Shown here piece after piece: positions 26,832 through 35,494 of a stretch of 64,000 bases of DNA (the stretch's first letter is position 1; every line of letters begins with the position of its first letter). This DNA is from Allobosea thiooxidans (GTDB lineage Bacteria > Pseudomonadota > Alphaproteobacteria > Rhizobiales > Beijerinckiaceae): positions 549,202 through 613,201 of the forward strand of contig NZ_FUYX01000002.1 of assembly GCF_900168195.1 (NCBI RefSeq), given 5' to 3'. The notes under the pieces were generated by a model that saw only the letters and a program-made list of their open reading frames with translations, was not told the origin of the DNA and searched no databases. The position numbers were made by a program, and so were the translations under genes.

Positions 26832-27413
26832 ATGCCTGGCCTTCGAGGGGCGATGCATACGGAATCGGACGAGGATCTGGTCAAGCGGATCGCCTCGGGC
26901 GACAGGCTCGCGATGAAGGTGCTGTTTTCGCGGCACCAGGTGCGGGTCTATCGTTTCGTGCTGCGGCTCGTCCGCGACGAGACGCTTGCCGAGGATGTGA
27001 TCAGTGACGTGTTCATGGATCTGTGGCGACAGGCGGATCGCTTCGAGGCGCGTGCCTCGGTGTCGACCTGGCTGCTCGCCATCGCCCGGAACAAGGCCTG
27101 GTCGCTCCTGCGCAAGCGTCGCGACGCCGAGCTCGACGAGGATTACGCCGAAAGCCTCGAGGACGAATCCGATGGTCCCGAAATCGTGCTGCAGAAGCAG
27201 GACAAGGGTCTCGCCATCCGCGCCTGCCTGCAGCGCCTCTCGGCCGAGCATCGCGAGGTCATCGACCTCGTCTATTACCACGAGACCTCGGTCGAGGAGG
27301 TCGCGCGGATCGTCGGTATCCCCGAGAACACCGTCAAGACCCGGCTTTTCCACGCCCGCAAGAAGCTGGGCGAGATGCTCAAGGCCGCTGGCATCGATCG
27401 TGGCTGGCCCTGA
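26832..27413 (+). CDS. ECF-type RNA polymerase sigma factor
   Basis: About 193 residues. Region 2 (LFSRHQVRVYRFVLRLV, AEDVISDVFMDLWRQADRF) and region 4 (LSAEHREVIDLVYYHETSVEEVARIVGIPENTVKTRLFHARKKL) are complete; region 3 is absent, as in all ECF sigmas. ATG 26832 or ATG 26853 are both possible; the latter has GAGGGG only two bases away. The adjacent anti-sigma gene (49 bases downstream) and subtilase form a likely regulatory unit. The promoter recognised is not known. Confidence 0.93.
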   Translation: MPGLRGAMHTESDEDLVKRIASGDRLAMKVLFSRHQVRVYRFVLRLVRDETLAEDVISDVFMDLWRQADRFEARASVSTWLLAIARNKAWSLLRKRRDAELDEDYAESLEDESDGPEIVLQKQDKGLAIRACLQRLSAEHREVIDLVYYHETSVEEVARIVGIPENTVKTRLFHARKKLGEMLKAAGIDRGWP

Positions 27414-27461
27414 GACTTTCGGTTCCATGAGGCGCGGCGCGACCGCCCAAGGAGTGGCGTG

Positions 27462-28154
27462 ATGAGCGACAGCATCGCAAGCGACCCGAAGCGCCGCGAG
27501 CTCGAGGAGCTGCTGCCCTTCTACGCCAACGGGCGCATCGCCGACGCCGACAAGCGCCGCGTCGAGGCCGCGCTCGCGGCGGATGCCGAACTCGCCGCCC
27601 GGCTCGACCTCATCCGCGACGACATGGCCGAGACCGTACTGCTCAACGAAAGCCTGGGAGCGCCGTCGCACCGCGCCCTCGAGAAGCTGATGGCCGAGAT
27701 CGAGACCGCCGCCGGCCCGGCGCCGCTGCTGGCGCGGGCGACGGACGGGATGGGGCGAGGCTTCCTGGGCTGGCTCGGCTCGCTGCTGGCAGGCCAGCCG
27801 CCGCGCCGGCTCGCCTATGCCGGCGTGGCCGCGGCCGCGCTGATCGCCTTCCAGGGCGTCGCGATCACCAGCCTCGCCTTGCGCGAGGGCGGCGGTTACC
27901 AGACGGCCTCGGCGCCCGGCGCGCGGGCCTCGGAGCGCTATGTCCTGCTCAGCTTCGCGCCGGATGCCAAGGCCGGGGACATCGCCTCCTTCTTCAAGCG
28001 TTTCGATGCCTCGGTCGTCGACGGTCCGCGGGCCAACGGCTTCTTCAAGGTGCGTGTCGGCGACGCCTCGCTCTCCGCCGCCCAGGTCGATGCGATCGCG
28101 GCGCGGATGAAGAGCGAGACCGCCATCGTCAGCTTCGTCGCGCCGTCGCCGTGA
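27462..28154 (+). CDS. Membrane anti-sigma factor with propeptide-like periplasmic domain
   Basis: 230 residues. The N-terminal part (1-65) has the LLPFYANGRIADADKRRVEAAL pattern of anti-sigma domains, without zinc-ligand Cys or His. One membrane helix spans about 117-140. The periplasmic part (160-230) starts with VLLSFAPDAKA and has a beta-alpha-beta-beta-alpha-beta pattern that closely resembles residues 98-168 of the downstream subtilase, its probable propeptide. ATG 27462 follows AAGGAG with a good gap. The anti-sigma role is from context and the N-terminal motif; sensing of protease through the propeptide-like domain is my inference. Confidence 0.8.
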   Translation: MSDSIASDPKRRELEELLPFYANGRIADADKRRVEAALAADAELAARLDLIRDDMAETVLLNESLGAPSHRALEKLMAEIETAAGPAPLLARATDGMGRGFLGWLGSLLAGQPPRRLAYAGVAAAALIAFQGVAITSLALREGGGYQTASAPGARASERYVLLSFAPDAKAGDIASFFKRFDASVVDGPRANGFFKVRVGDASLSAAQVDAIAARMKSETAIVSFVAPSP

Positions 28155-28215
28155 TCGCGCTGGCGCCAGTCGCGGGCCCCATGGCATGATGCGCCCGTCA
28201 CAGGAGGGCCAGGCG

Positions 28216-29715
28216 ATGCTGTCGTCCGGATCGGCTCGCAGTGATTCAGCGATGCGCCGCCTCGTCGGTGCCGGGCTCCTGGCCTGCGGCCTCGTGCTGA
28301 TGCCGGGTTTCGTCGTGGCGCAGACGCCCGCGGCGACCGGCGCCGCCGGCCATGACCGGCGCTCCGTCCCTGCGACGACCCCGCAGCAGCCCTCGACCGG
28401 CGGCTCGACCAACCGCTCGATAAACGTGCCGCCGGGCCTGTGGATGCAGCCGCGCCAGCAGCGCAGCATCGTGCCGGCGCTCGACGAGACCCGGTTCGTG
28501 CCCGACGAGGTGCTGTTCGAGCTGGCGCCGGACGCGGAGGCCGATGTCGTGCTGCGCCGCTATGGCGCGACGCTGATTGCCCGCCAGCGCTTCGAGCTCG
28601 CCGGGGTCACGATCATCCGCGCCAAGCTCGAAGCCGGACGGGACCTGCGTGCCGTGCTGACCCAGATGGGCGACGACAGCAGCATCGCCGGTGCGCAGCC
28701 GAACTTCCTGTTCGAGCTTCAGCAGGGCTCGGCGCTCAAGCCCGGCGGGGCGAGCGGCGCTACCGATCCGGCGACCGCCTCCTCGGATGCCGGCGACCGC
28801 CAGGTGCCCGGCCTGCGGCTGGGCGAGCCGACCACGGCCGCGCGCAGCGGCACCGTGGTGCGCCGGGTGCTGCCGCCGCAATATGTCGTCGACAAGCTGC
28901 GCCTTGGCGAGGCGCGCAAATTCGCGCTGGGGCGTGGCATCCGGGTCGGGATGATCGATTCCGGCGTGGACATGGAGCATCCGGAGATCAGCGGCTCGGT
29001 CCTCGCCTATCTCGACGCCGTGGACGGTCAGGCGACCCCGCATGCGCATGGTACCGCGATGGCGACCGCCATCGTCGCGCATGGCGAGTTGCAGGGCGTC
29101 GCCCCGGCCGCCCGGCTGATCGTCGCCCGCGCCTTCGGCGGCACGCAGGCGACCACCGCCAACGGCAAGTCCTTCCAGATCCTGACGGCGCTGGAATGGG
29201 TCGTCCAGCAGCGCGCCAAGGTGGTCAATCTCAGCTTCGCCGGTCCGCAGGACCGCCTGCTGTCCAAGGCACTCTCCGGGGCGAAGGAGCGCGGGGTGAT
29301 CGCAGTCGCCGCGGCCGGCAATGGCGGCAGCCGCGCCGCGCCGCTCTATCCGGGGGCCGATCCCAGCGTCATCGCGGTGACGGCGACCGATGCCGATGAC
29401 CGCGTCTTCGCCGACGCCAATCGCGGCAGCTACATCGCCGTCGCGGCGCCGGGCGTCGACGTGCTGACGGCGGAGCCGGCCGGCCGCTATGCCTTCACCT
29501 CGGGCACATCGATCGCAGCCGCACATGTCTCCGGGCTGGTCGCCTTGCTGGTCGAGAAGCAGCCCGAACTCGATGCGAACGGCGCCCGCCGGGTCCTCAG
29601 CGAAAGCGCGGTCGATCTCGGCTCGAAGGGGCGCGACCCGACCTATGGTGCCGGGCGGGTCGACCCCGCAGCGGCCCTGGCGCGGGTCTTGCCGGTCGCG
29701 ACCGCGCGCCCCTGA
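28216..29715 (+). CDS. Secreted S8-family serine peptidase (subtilase)
   Basis: 499-residue exported protease. Signal sequence at residues 13-36 (cleavage near VVAQ), Pro/Thr-rich linker, an I9-like propeptide at about 97-168, then the S8 domain. The catalytic triad is D248 (MIDSG), H278 (AHGT) and S432 (SGTSIAAAH), with oxyanion Asn N369 (AAGNG). AGGAGGG seven bases before ATG 28216 decides the start over an ATG pair at 28186. It sits 61 bases after the anti-sigma gene. It is probably periplasmic or secreted; no membrane anchor is seen after the signal. Confidence 0.92.
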   Translation: MLSSGSARSDSAMRRLVGAGLLACGLVLMPGFVVAQTPAATGAAGHDRRSVPATTPQQPSTGGSTNRSINVPPGLWMQPRQQRSIVPALDETRFVPDEVLFELAPDAEADVVLRRYGATLIARQRFELAGVTIIRAKLEAGRDLRAVLTQMGDDSSIAGAQPNFLFELQQGSALKPGGASGATDPATASSDAGDRQVPGLRLGEPTTAARSGTVVRRVLPPQYVVDKLRLGEARKFALGRGIRVGMIDSGVDMEHPEISGSVLAYLDAVDGQATPHAHGTAMATAIVAHGELQGVAPAARLIVARAFGGTQATTANGKSFQILTALEWVVQQRAKVVNLSFAGPQDRLLSKALSGAKERGVIAVAAAGNGGSRAAPLYPGADPSVIAVTATDADDRVFADANRGSYIAVAAPGVDVLTAEPAGRYAFTSGTSIAAAHVSGLVALLVEKQPELDANGARRVLSESAVDLGSKGRDPTYGAGRVDPAAALARVLPVATARP

Positions 29716-29762
29716 GCAAGCGACGGGCTTGACCTGCGGCCCAGCATCGGCCTGATGGCGCC

Positions 29763-30917
29763 ATGCCGCGCCCGAAACTCCTTTTCGTCGCCACCGAGGA
29801 CTGGTTCTTCGCCTCGCATTTCCTGCCGATGGCGCGGGCGGCGCGGGAGCTCGGCCTCGACGTCGCGGTGATCGCGCGGGAGCGCAGCCACCGGCGCGTG
29901 ATCGAGGCGACGGGCGCGCGCCTGATCGCGCTCGAGGCCGAGCGGCGCAGCCTCGATCCGCGCGCGCTGTTCAGGCAGGTCGCGACGCTCCGGCGCCTGA
30001 TCGCGGCCGAGCAGCCCGACATCCTGCACTGCATCGCGCTGAAGCCGATCGCGCTCGCCGGTTTGGCCGGCAAGCTCGCCGGCGTCGACCGGCGGGTCTA
30101 TGCGCTGACCGGGCTCGGTTTCCTCGGCGCCCGGCAGGGCATGCTGGCCGCCGCCGCCCGCTTCGCCGCGATCAGCTGGCTGCGCGGCGCGATCGACGGC
30201 CGGCACGTGCGCTTCCTCTTCGAGAATCCGGACGATCCGGTGACGCTGGGCTTCGATCCGCAGGACGCCGGCAAGGTCGCGATCGTCGGCGGGGCAGGCG
30301 TCGATCCGTTGATCCTGATGCCCGCGCCGATGCCGCCCGCCCCGCCGCTCAAGGTCGCTCTGGTGGCGCGCTTGCTCTGGTCGAAGGGTGTCGATCTCGC
30401 CGTCGAGGCGGTCAGGCTCGCCCGCGCCAACGGAGCGCAGGTCGCGCTCACCATCCATGGCGCGCCCGATCCGTCCAATCCGAAGGCTATCCCCGAGGCG
30501 ACGCTGAAGGAGTGGACGGCGCGGCCGGGCATCACCTGGGCCGGCCCGACGCGGGACATCGAAGCGGTCTGGAAGGCGCATCATCTCTGCATCCTGCCCT
30601 CGCGCGGCGGCGAGGGCCTGCCGCGCACGATCCTGGAAGCCGCCTCCTGCGGCCGGCCGATCCTGACGACGGACGTTCCCGGCTGCCGGAGTTTCGTCCG
30701 CGAGGGGCAGGACGGGATGGTCGTGCCGGTCGACGATCCCGCCGCGCTGGCCAAGGCACTCGTCGTCTTCGCGCGCGCGCCGGGGCTGGCGGAGCGGATG
30801 GGCGCGAATGCCCGCGCGCGCCTGCTCGACGGCCATACCGAGCGCGACGTGATGAACGCGGTGAAGGCGCTCTATCAGGGGCTGCTCGCCGCACCCGCGA
30901 CGGAGAAGGTCGCATGA
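29763..30917 (+). CDS. Family 4 glycosyltransferase
   Basis: 384 residues with the GT-B fold. The N-terminal Rossmann domain starts LLFVATEDWFFASHFLPMA, as in WbpH/CapM-type lipopolysaccharide or capsule transferases; the C-terminal domain has VARLLWSKGVDLAVEA and the donor-binding PSRGGEGLPRTILEAASCGRP motif (E-x7-E type). No membrane segments. The substrate is not determinable. Its stop overlaps the start of the methyltransferase gene as ATGA. Confidence 0.9.
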   Translation: MPRPKLLFVATEDWFFASHFLPMARAARELGLDVAVIARERSHRRVIEATGARLIALEAERRSLDPRALFRQVATLRRLIAAEQPDILHCIALKPIALAGLAGKLAGVDRRVYALTGLGFLGARQGMLAAAARFAAISWLRGAIDGRHVRFLFENPDDPVTLGFDPQDAGKVAIVGGAGVDPLILMPAPMPPAPPLKVALVARLLWSKGVDLAVEAVRLARANGAQVALTIHGAPDPSNPKAIPEATLKEWTARPGITWAGPTRDIEAVWKAHHLCILPSRGGEGLPRTILEAASCGRPILTTDVPGCRSFVREGQDGMVVPVDDPAALAKALVVFARAPGLAERMGANARARLLDGHTERDVMNAVKALYQGLLAAPATEKVA

Positions 30918-31576
30918 GCGAGACGAGCTCGCCGCTCGATCGCGAGGGCTTCATCCGCACGCATACGCGGCTGCTGCCGGTGCCGCATGCGCCGGAGATC
31001 GCATTGCATGTCGCCGAGGAGGCGACCGAACTCTGGCAGAAGACCGAGGAGGAGCTGGCGGTGATCGGTCTGCCGCCGCCGTTCTGGGCCTTCGCCTGGG
31101 CCGGCGGGCAGGCGCTGGCGCGCTATCTGCTCGACCATCCGCAGATCGCCGCGAGCCGGCATGTCCTCGACTTCGCTTCCGGCTCCGGGCTGGTGGCGAT
31201 CGCCGCCGCCAAGGCGGGCGCGGCGCGGGTCGAGGCCTGCGACATCGATGCCTTCGCCGTCGCCGCGATCGGGATCAATGCCGAGGCCAATGGCGTCGCG
31301 GTGGCGGCCACGGCGGAGGACCTCATCGGTCGCGACGAGGGCTGGGAGGTCGTCTGCGCCGGCGACGTCTGCTACGAACGCGGCATGGCCGAGCGCGCGA
31401 TCGCCTGGCTCTCGGCCCTGTCGGCGCGCGGTGCGATCGTGCTGATCGGCGATCCCGGCCGCAGCTATCTGCCGAAAGAGCGGCTGGAAGCACTGGTGAC
31501 CTACGAGGTGCCGGTGACGCGCGCCCTCGAAGATGCCGAAATCAAGCGCAGCTCGGTCTGGCGTCTCGCGCGATAA
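30914..31576 (+). CDS. Class I methyltransferase, METTL20/ETF-beta lysine methyltransferase-like
   Basis: 220 residues with the seven-strand SAM fold. The SAM loop is VLDFASGSGLVAIAAA (84-99), followed by the acidic residue in EACDID, and the post-II motif D151-V-C-Y154, the DxxY signature of family-16 protein methyltransferases. Bacterial members include a characterised lysine methyltransferase acting on electron-transfer flavoprotein beta; PrmA-like annotation is the common alternative. The PPFWAFAWAGGQALARYL segment supports the METTL20-like group. It is coupled to the glycosyltransferase by a four-base overlap, though their functions seem unrelated. Confidence 0.8.
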   Translation: MSETSSPLDREGFIRTHTRLLPVPHAPEIALHVAEEATELWQKTEEELAVIGLPPPFWAFAWAGGQALARYLLDHPQIAASRHVLDFASGSGLVAIAAAKAGAARVEACDIDAFAVAAIGINAEANGVAVAATAEDLIGRDEGWEVVCAGDVCYERGMAERAIAWLSALSARGAIVLIGDPGRSYLPKERLEALVTYEVPVTRALEDAEIKRSSVWRLAR

Positions 31577-31604
31577 CCGAGCATAGCGCCGCTCGACATT
31601 TCGA

Positions 31605-31723
31605 GCCCTCATGCCGAGGAGCGCCGCAGGCGCGTCTCGAAGGATGCTCCAGGAGGTTCGGGAGCCTTCCGAAGCGCCCTTCGAGACGCCATTCCTTTCG
31701 GAATGGCTCCTCAGGACGAGGGC
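31605..31723. repeat. Palindromic repeat, family C copy 1
   Basis: Starts GCCCTCATGCCGAGGAGC and ends GCTCCTCAGGACGAGGGC; inner arms GCGTCTCGAAGGATGC and CCTTCGAGACGCC are inverted. Same family as the copy inside pbpC at 52228-52331. It separates the convergent methyltransferase and chemoreceptor genes. Confidence 0.82.
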
Positions 31724-31741
31724 TTGCTCAAGATTGGATAC

Positions 31742-33259
31742 TCACGACGCGCGCCGCCGGACCGCGCCAGTACCGCCAGCCGCGGCCGGCTGTTCCGTCC
31801 GGAAGGCGGCGACGAGGCGATTCAGCTGCTCGATCTGGTCGAGCAGCGTGCGCGCCGAGGCGGCGCTCTGCTCGGCCAGCGCTGCGTTCTGCTGCGTGAT
31901 CTCGTCCATGTGGCTGACGGTCTGGCTCATCTCGTCGATGCCGTTGGCCTGCTCGCCGGAGGCCGAGGCGATCTCGTCGACCGTGCTCGACACCCTGGCC
32001 GAGGCGGCGACGATGCGGTCCAGCGTCTGGCCGGCCTGTTGCACCAGCTTGACGCCCTCGGCAACCTCGGCGTCCGAGGAGGCGATCAGTCCGGTGATGT
32101 CCTTGGCGGCCTCGGCCGAGCGCTGGGCCAGTGTCCGCACCTCGGCGGCGACCACGGCGAAGCCGCGGCCGGCATCACCGGCGCGCGCGGCCTCGACCGC
32201 TGCATTGAGCGCGAGAAGGTTGGTCTGGAAGGCGATGCCGTCGATCACGTCGGTGATTTCGGAGATCCGCTTCGACGCGCCCTCGATCCGGGCCATCGCC
32301 TCGACCGCTTCCTTGACGATGTTGCCGCCGGTGCGCGCGACATCGGCGGCCTCGTCGGCCAGCGCGACGGATTCGCGCGAGGCCTGCGAGGCGGTCTTGA
32401 CGGAAGCCGCGAGCTGCTCGGTGGTCGCGGCGCTCTGCTCCAGCGCCGAAGCCTGCTGCTCGGTGCGCATGGAGAGGTCCTGGGCGCCGCTGTTGATCTC
32501 CTGCGAGGAGGCGGTGATCGCAGCGGAGGTCGCCTTGATCGTCGCCGCCATCTCCTGCAGGCGCCCCATCGCCGCATTGAAATGCTCGCGGATCTGGGCG
32601 TAGGCGTCCGGGATATCGGCGCTCATGCGATGGGTGAGATCGCCCTCGGCCAGGGCCGCCATGCTCGCGGCAACGCAGGCGATGGCCTTGTCGCGCTCGG
32701 CCGCCTTGGCCAGATCGCGGGCCTGTGCTTCGGCTTCGGCCTTCAGCCGGGCCTCCTCCGACGCCTCGATATAGACGGCGATCGCATAGTCCATGTCGAG
32801 CAGGGCCGCCTTGACGACCGCCCCGATCTCGGCGGCGCGCTCGCTCGCTCCGGCCATGCGCTTGCCCAGCGCGTTCCGCGGCCAGCGCGCTTCCAGCACG
32901 CCCGCCAGCATCTTCTCGATGAGCAGTGCATAGCCGCCGATATACCAGCGCGGCTCGAGCCCGATCCGGGCATGGACCTTGCCGATCCGGGAGACGGCAT
33001 CGACGTAATCCGTGTCGAACCGGCCCGCTGCGATCGCGCCCCAATGCTGCTGCTGGCGCTGCTTGGCCTTGTCGATGTGCTGCTCGCTGTCGAAGAATCG
33101 CCGCGTCTCGGGGAAGGCGCGCAGCTGGTCGTAGAAGGTATCGAGCGCGCCCGGAATCGCCGCCTCCAGGGCTTCGCGGACATTGCCGATGCGACCATGC
33201 GCTGCTTCGTCGAGGCCGATGAACGCCAGGCGCCTGGCGAGATGTTCCTGTGCGGACAT
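31742..33259 (-). CDS. Globin-coupled methyl-accepting chemotaxis protein (HemAT-like)
   Basis: 505-residue soluble chemoreceptor. Residues 1-180 are a sensor globin with the proximal haem His H96 in [17 protein letters not shown]. After a HAMP-like linker ([25 protein letters not shown]) comes a methyl-accepting signalling domain with the conserved hairpin tip ([28 protein letters not shown] shortened here for context). No transmembrane segments. It should sense oxygen or another gas and signal to CheA. ATG 33257-33259 is chosen as the first Met before the globin; a longer frame upstream lacks family sequence. No che genes are adjacent. Confidence 0.93.
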   Translation of the reverse strand: MSAQEHLARRLAFIGLDEAAHGRIGNVREALEAAIPGALDTFYDQLRAFPETRRFFDSEQHIDKAKQRQQQHWGAIAAGRFDTDYVDAVSRIGKVHARIGLEPRWYIGGYALLIEKMLAGVLEARWPRNALGKRMAGASERAAEIGAVVKAALLDMDYAIAVYIEASEEARLKAEAEAQARDLAKAAERDKAIACVAASMAALAEGDLTHRMSADIPDAYAQIREHFNAAMGRLQEMAATIKATSAAITASSQEINSGAQDLSMRTEQQASALEQSAATTEQLAASVKTASQASRESVALADEAADVARTGGNIVKEAVEAMARIEGASKRISEITDVIDGIAFQTNLLALNAAVEAARAGDAGRGFAVVAAEVRTLAQRSAEAAKDITGLIASSDAEVAEGVKLVQQAGQTLDRIVAASARVSSTVDEIASASGEQANGIDEMSQTVSHMDEITQQNAALAEQSAASARTLLDQIEQLNRLVAAFRTEQPAAAGGTGAVRRRAS

Positions 33260-33381
33260 GAACCCGAATTCCCAATCAAGGCCATGACTGCTCCGGCCCC
33301 CGCAGCCTGTCTCGCCGATCACGGGTTAACGGCTGATGAGGAGGCGGAGCGATCCCGCTCGGCCCGCTGCGGCCGAGTGCC

Positions 33382-34011
33382 TCAGGCTTCGGCCGCTTCG
33401 TATCTGTCGAGGAAGGCCTCGACCGGCAGATGGCGGAAGTCCTCCAGCGCGGCGCGCAGCCGGGCGTGGTCCCAGTCCCACCAGGCCAGGGCCTGCAGCC
33501 GCTCGGCGGCCACTTCGGGAAAACGCCGCCTGATCGGCCGGGCCGGGTTGCCGGCGACGACGGTATAGGGCGCGACGTCCCTGGTGACGACGGCGCCGCC
33601 GGCGACCACGGCTCCGGTGCCGATGCTGCGGCCGGCCAGCACGATCGCGCCATGGCCGATCCAGACATCGTGGCCGATCGTCACCGCATGCGCCCGGCGC
33701 CAGTCGAAGAAGGCCTCGTCATCCTCGGCATCATCGAAATAGGCGGCGGCGCGATTGGTGAAATGCGACTGGCTCGCCCGGTGCATCGGATGGTTGCCGG
33801 GGTTGATCCGGGTCATCGCGGCGATGGAACAGAACTTGCCGATCGTCGTGTAAATGACATTCGCGTCGTTCACGACATAGGAGTAGTCACCCATCGTCGA
33901 CTCGGCGAAGACGGTGCGCGCGCCGATCGCGGTGTAGCGGCCGAGCGTCGCCTGCCTCACCTGGGCAGTCGGGTCGATCACCGGTTCGAGTCCAAGCTTC
34001 TTCGGTGCCAT
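33382..34011 (-). CDS. Phosphonate-locus hexapeptide acetyltransferase
   Basis: 209-residue left-handed beta-helix acyltransferase of the xenobiotic/chloramphenicol acetyltransferase type; the version in phn operons is known as the phosphonate metabolism transferase hexapeptide family. Hexapeptide turns run from about residue 12 ([20 protein letters not shown]) to 175 ([19 protein letters not shown]), with the catalytic His in [12 protein letters not shown] and the VWIGHGA turn. It may acetylate aminoalkylphosphonates, as PhnO does, but that is inference. Its ATG shares CATG with the divergent phnN start. Confidence 0.88.
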   Translation of the reverse strand: MAPKKLGLEPVIDPTAQVRQATLGRYTAIGARTVFAESTMGDYSYVVNDANVIYTTIGKFCSIAAMTRINPGNHPMHRASQSHFTNRAAAYFDDAEDDEAFFDWRRAHAVTIGHDVWIGHGAIVLAGRSIGTGAVVAGGAVVTRDVAPYTVVAGNPARPIRRRFPEVAAERLQALAWWDWDHARLRAALEDFRHLPVEAFLDRYEAAEA

Positions 34012-34609
34012 GTCCTTGCAGTCTCCTGATCTCGTCGCATCCGTTTCAGCAGCGGGCGCGCTCGTGCTCGTGGTCGGGCCTTCGGGGGCGGGGAAGGATA
34101 CGCTGATGGAAGCCGGCCGGGCCGGGCTCGCCGGCGATGCGCGCTTCCGCTTCGCCCGCCGGCTGATCACCCGCCCGGCCATGGCCGGCGCCGAGGATCA
34201 CGATTCCTGCGACGAGGCGGCCTTCCGGACGGCAGAGGCGCAGGGCGAGCTGGCGCTGAGCTGGCGGGCGCACGGGCTGAGCTACGGCATTCCGGCAACG
34301 GAGCTTTCCGGCATCGCCATGGGCGCGGTGGTGATCGTGAATATCTCGCGGCGCGCCATCGCGGCGGCCGAGGAGCTGGCGGAGCGCGTGGTCGTGCTCA
34401 ACATCACCGCCCCGGTGCCGGTGCTGGCCCAGCGGCTCGCGGCGCGCGGGCGCGAGAGCGAGGCCGAAATCGCGGCACGCCTGGCGCGCGAGGCTCCGCT
34501 GACGGCCGAGCGCGCCGAGGTCGTCACGATCATGAACGACCGCAGCGTCGCCGAGGCTGCCGAGGAGCTGGTTACCGTTTTGCGCGGGCTCGGGCGGTCG
34601 CCAGTTTAA
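34010..34609 (+). CDS. phnN: Ribose 1,5-bisphosphate phosphokinase PhnN
   Basis: 199-residue guanylate-kinase-like enzyme making PRPP from ribose 1,5-bisphosphate, the salvage exit of the C-P lyase pathway. Walker A GPSGAGKD is at 23-30; [22 protein letters not shown] and [13 protein letters not shown] are PhnN features. It lies on the plus strand, apart from the main phn operon, and its start codon overlaps the divergent acetyltransferase start within a single CATG. No clear ribosome site precedes the ATG; a TTG two codons later is an alternative. Confidence 0.93.
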   Translation: MSLQSPDLVASVSAAGALVLVVGPSGAGKDTLMEAGRAGLAGDARFRFARRLITRPAMAGAEDHDSCDEAAFRTAEAQGELALSWRAHGLSYGIPATELSGIAMGAVVIVNISRRAIAAAEELAERVVVLNITAPVPVLAQRLAARGRESEAEIAARLAREAPLTAERAEVVTIMNDRSVAEAAEELVTVLRGLGRSPV

Positions 34610-34620
34610 CGGGCGATCCT

Positions 34621-34770
34621 GGTCATTCCGGTGCAAGCGCGAAGCGCTTGAGCCCGGAACCCAGAACCGAGTTGGCTGCTCGACAAGGTACGGGTGGTTC
34701 GGAGCTCGTCTTGCACAAGGCATCGGCTCTGGGTTCCGGGCTCGATCCTGCGGATCGCCCCGGAATGACG
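34621..34770. repeat. Palindromic repeat, family B copy 2
   Basis: GGTCATTCCGG and CCGGAATGACG ends, with inner arms GAGCCCGGAACCCAGAAC and CTCTGGGTTCCGGGCTC. Same organisation as 12645-12789. Lies between convergent phnN and the DUF1045 gene. Confidence 0.87.
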
Positions 34771-34798
34771 GCGAGTTTCCGCCGGAAAGCCGCACGCC

Positions 34799-35494
34799 TC
34801 AGCCGAACAGGTAGTAATCGATCAGGCGGAAGCGGGCGGCGCGGCCGTCCTGCTTGAACAGGGCGAAGCGGTCGAGCCGGACCGGACCTGCCGGGAGCGC
34901 CGCCGCATAGGCGGTCTCGAGTGCCTGCTTCACCGGCGTCGCGTGCTCGCCGGGCAGCGAACCCGTCAGCGTCATGTGGAAGCGGAAGGCGTCGCCGACA
35001 TAAGGATAGCCATAGGCTTCGAGATAGGCGTGCTGGGCCGGGGTGAGGGGGCTCTTCAGCCGCCGCGCCTTGTCCGTCTCGGCCAGCGGCGCGCGGAAGG
35101 GCTCGAAGGCCTGCACCAGGGCGAAGGCGAAGCGCTGCAGCTCCTCGCTCGGCTGCGACGGGGTCAGCGCGACGAAGGAGCCGAGTGCGGTCACGCTCAA
35201 ACCCGCCAGCGGCACGCTCTCCAGCCCGGCGGCGTAGTTGCGGGCGAAGGCGCGCAGCTGTTCCTCGCTGCGGCCATCGGCCAGCTCGAAGGGCGCCTTG
35301 AGCGTGGCATGGAAGCCGTAGCGGCGTGGCTCCTCGGTGAGGGCGGGCCATCCGGCCGGTTCGCAGCCGGGCGGAACTGCGAAGGAGGTGTCCTCGCCGG
35401 TCAGGGCGTCATAGCCGAGCGTCGCGCTGCCGAAGCGCCAGAGGGCGCTGTCGGCCGCCGGAGCGTAATAGAGAGCGTAGCGTGGCCTGCTCAA
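34799..35494 (-). CDS. DUF1045 phosphonate-operon protein, 2H phosphoesterase fold
   Basis: 231 residues. Two HxTL motifs, H62-A-T-L and H173-M-T-L, are the paired catalytic histidines of the 2H phosphoesterase superfamily (RNA ligase-like and cyclic phosphodiesterases). The family is found only in phn operons. As no phnP is present in the window, this protein could open the 5-phosphoribosyl 1,2-cyclic phosphate made by C-P lyase; that role is inferred. Its start overlaps the phnM stop by four bases, so it is the last gene of the phnG-M operon. Confidence 0.88.
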   Translation of the reverse strand: MSRPRYALYYAPAADSALWRFGSATLGYDALTGEDTSFAVPPGCEPAGWPALTEEPRRYGFHATLKAPFELADGRSEEQLRAFARNYAAGLESVPLAGLSVTALGSFVALTPSQPSEELQRFAFALVQAFEPFRAPLAETDKARRLKSPLTPAQHAYLEAYGYPYVGDAFRFHMTLTGSLPGEHATPVKQALETAYAAALPAGPVRLDRFALFKQDGRAARFRLIDYYLFG

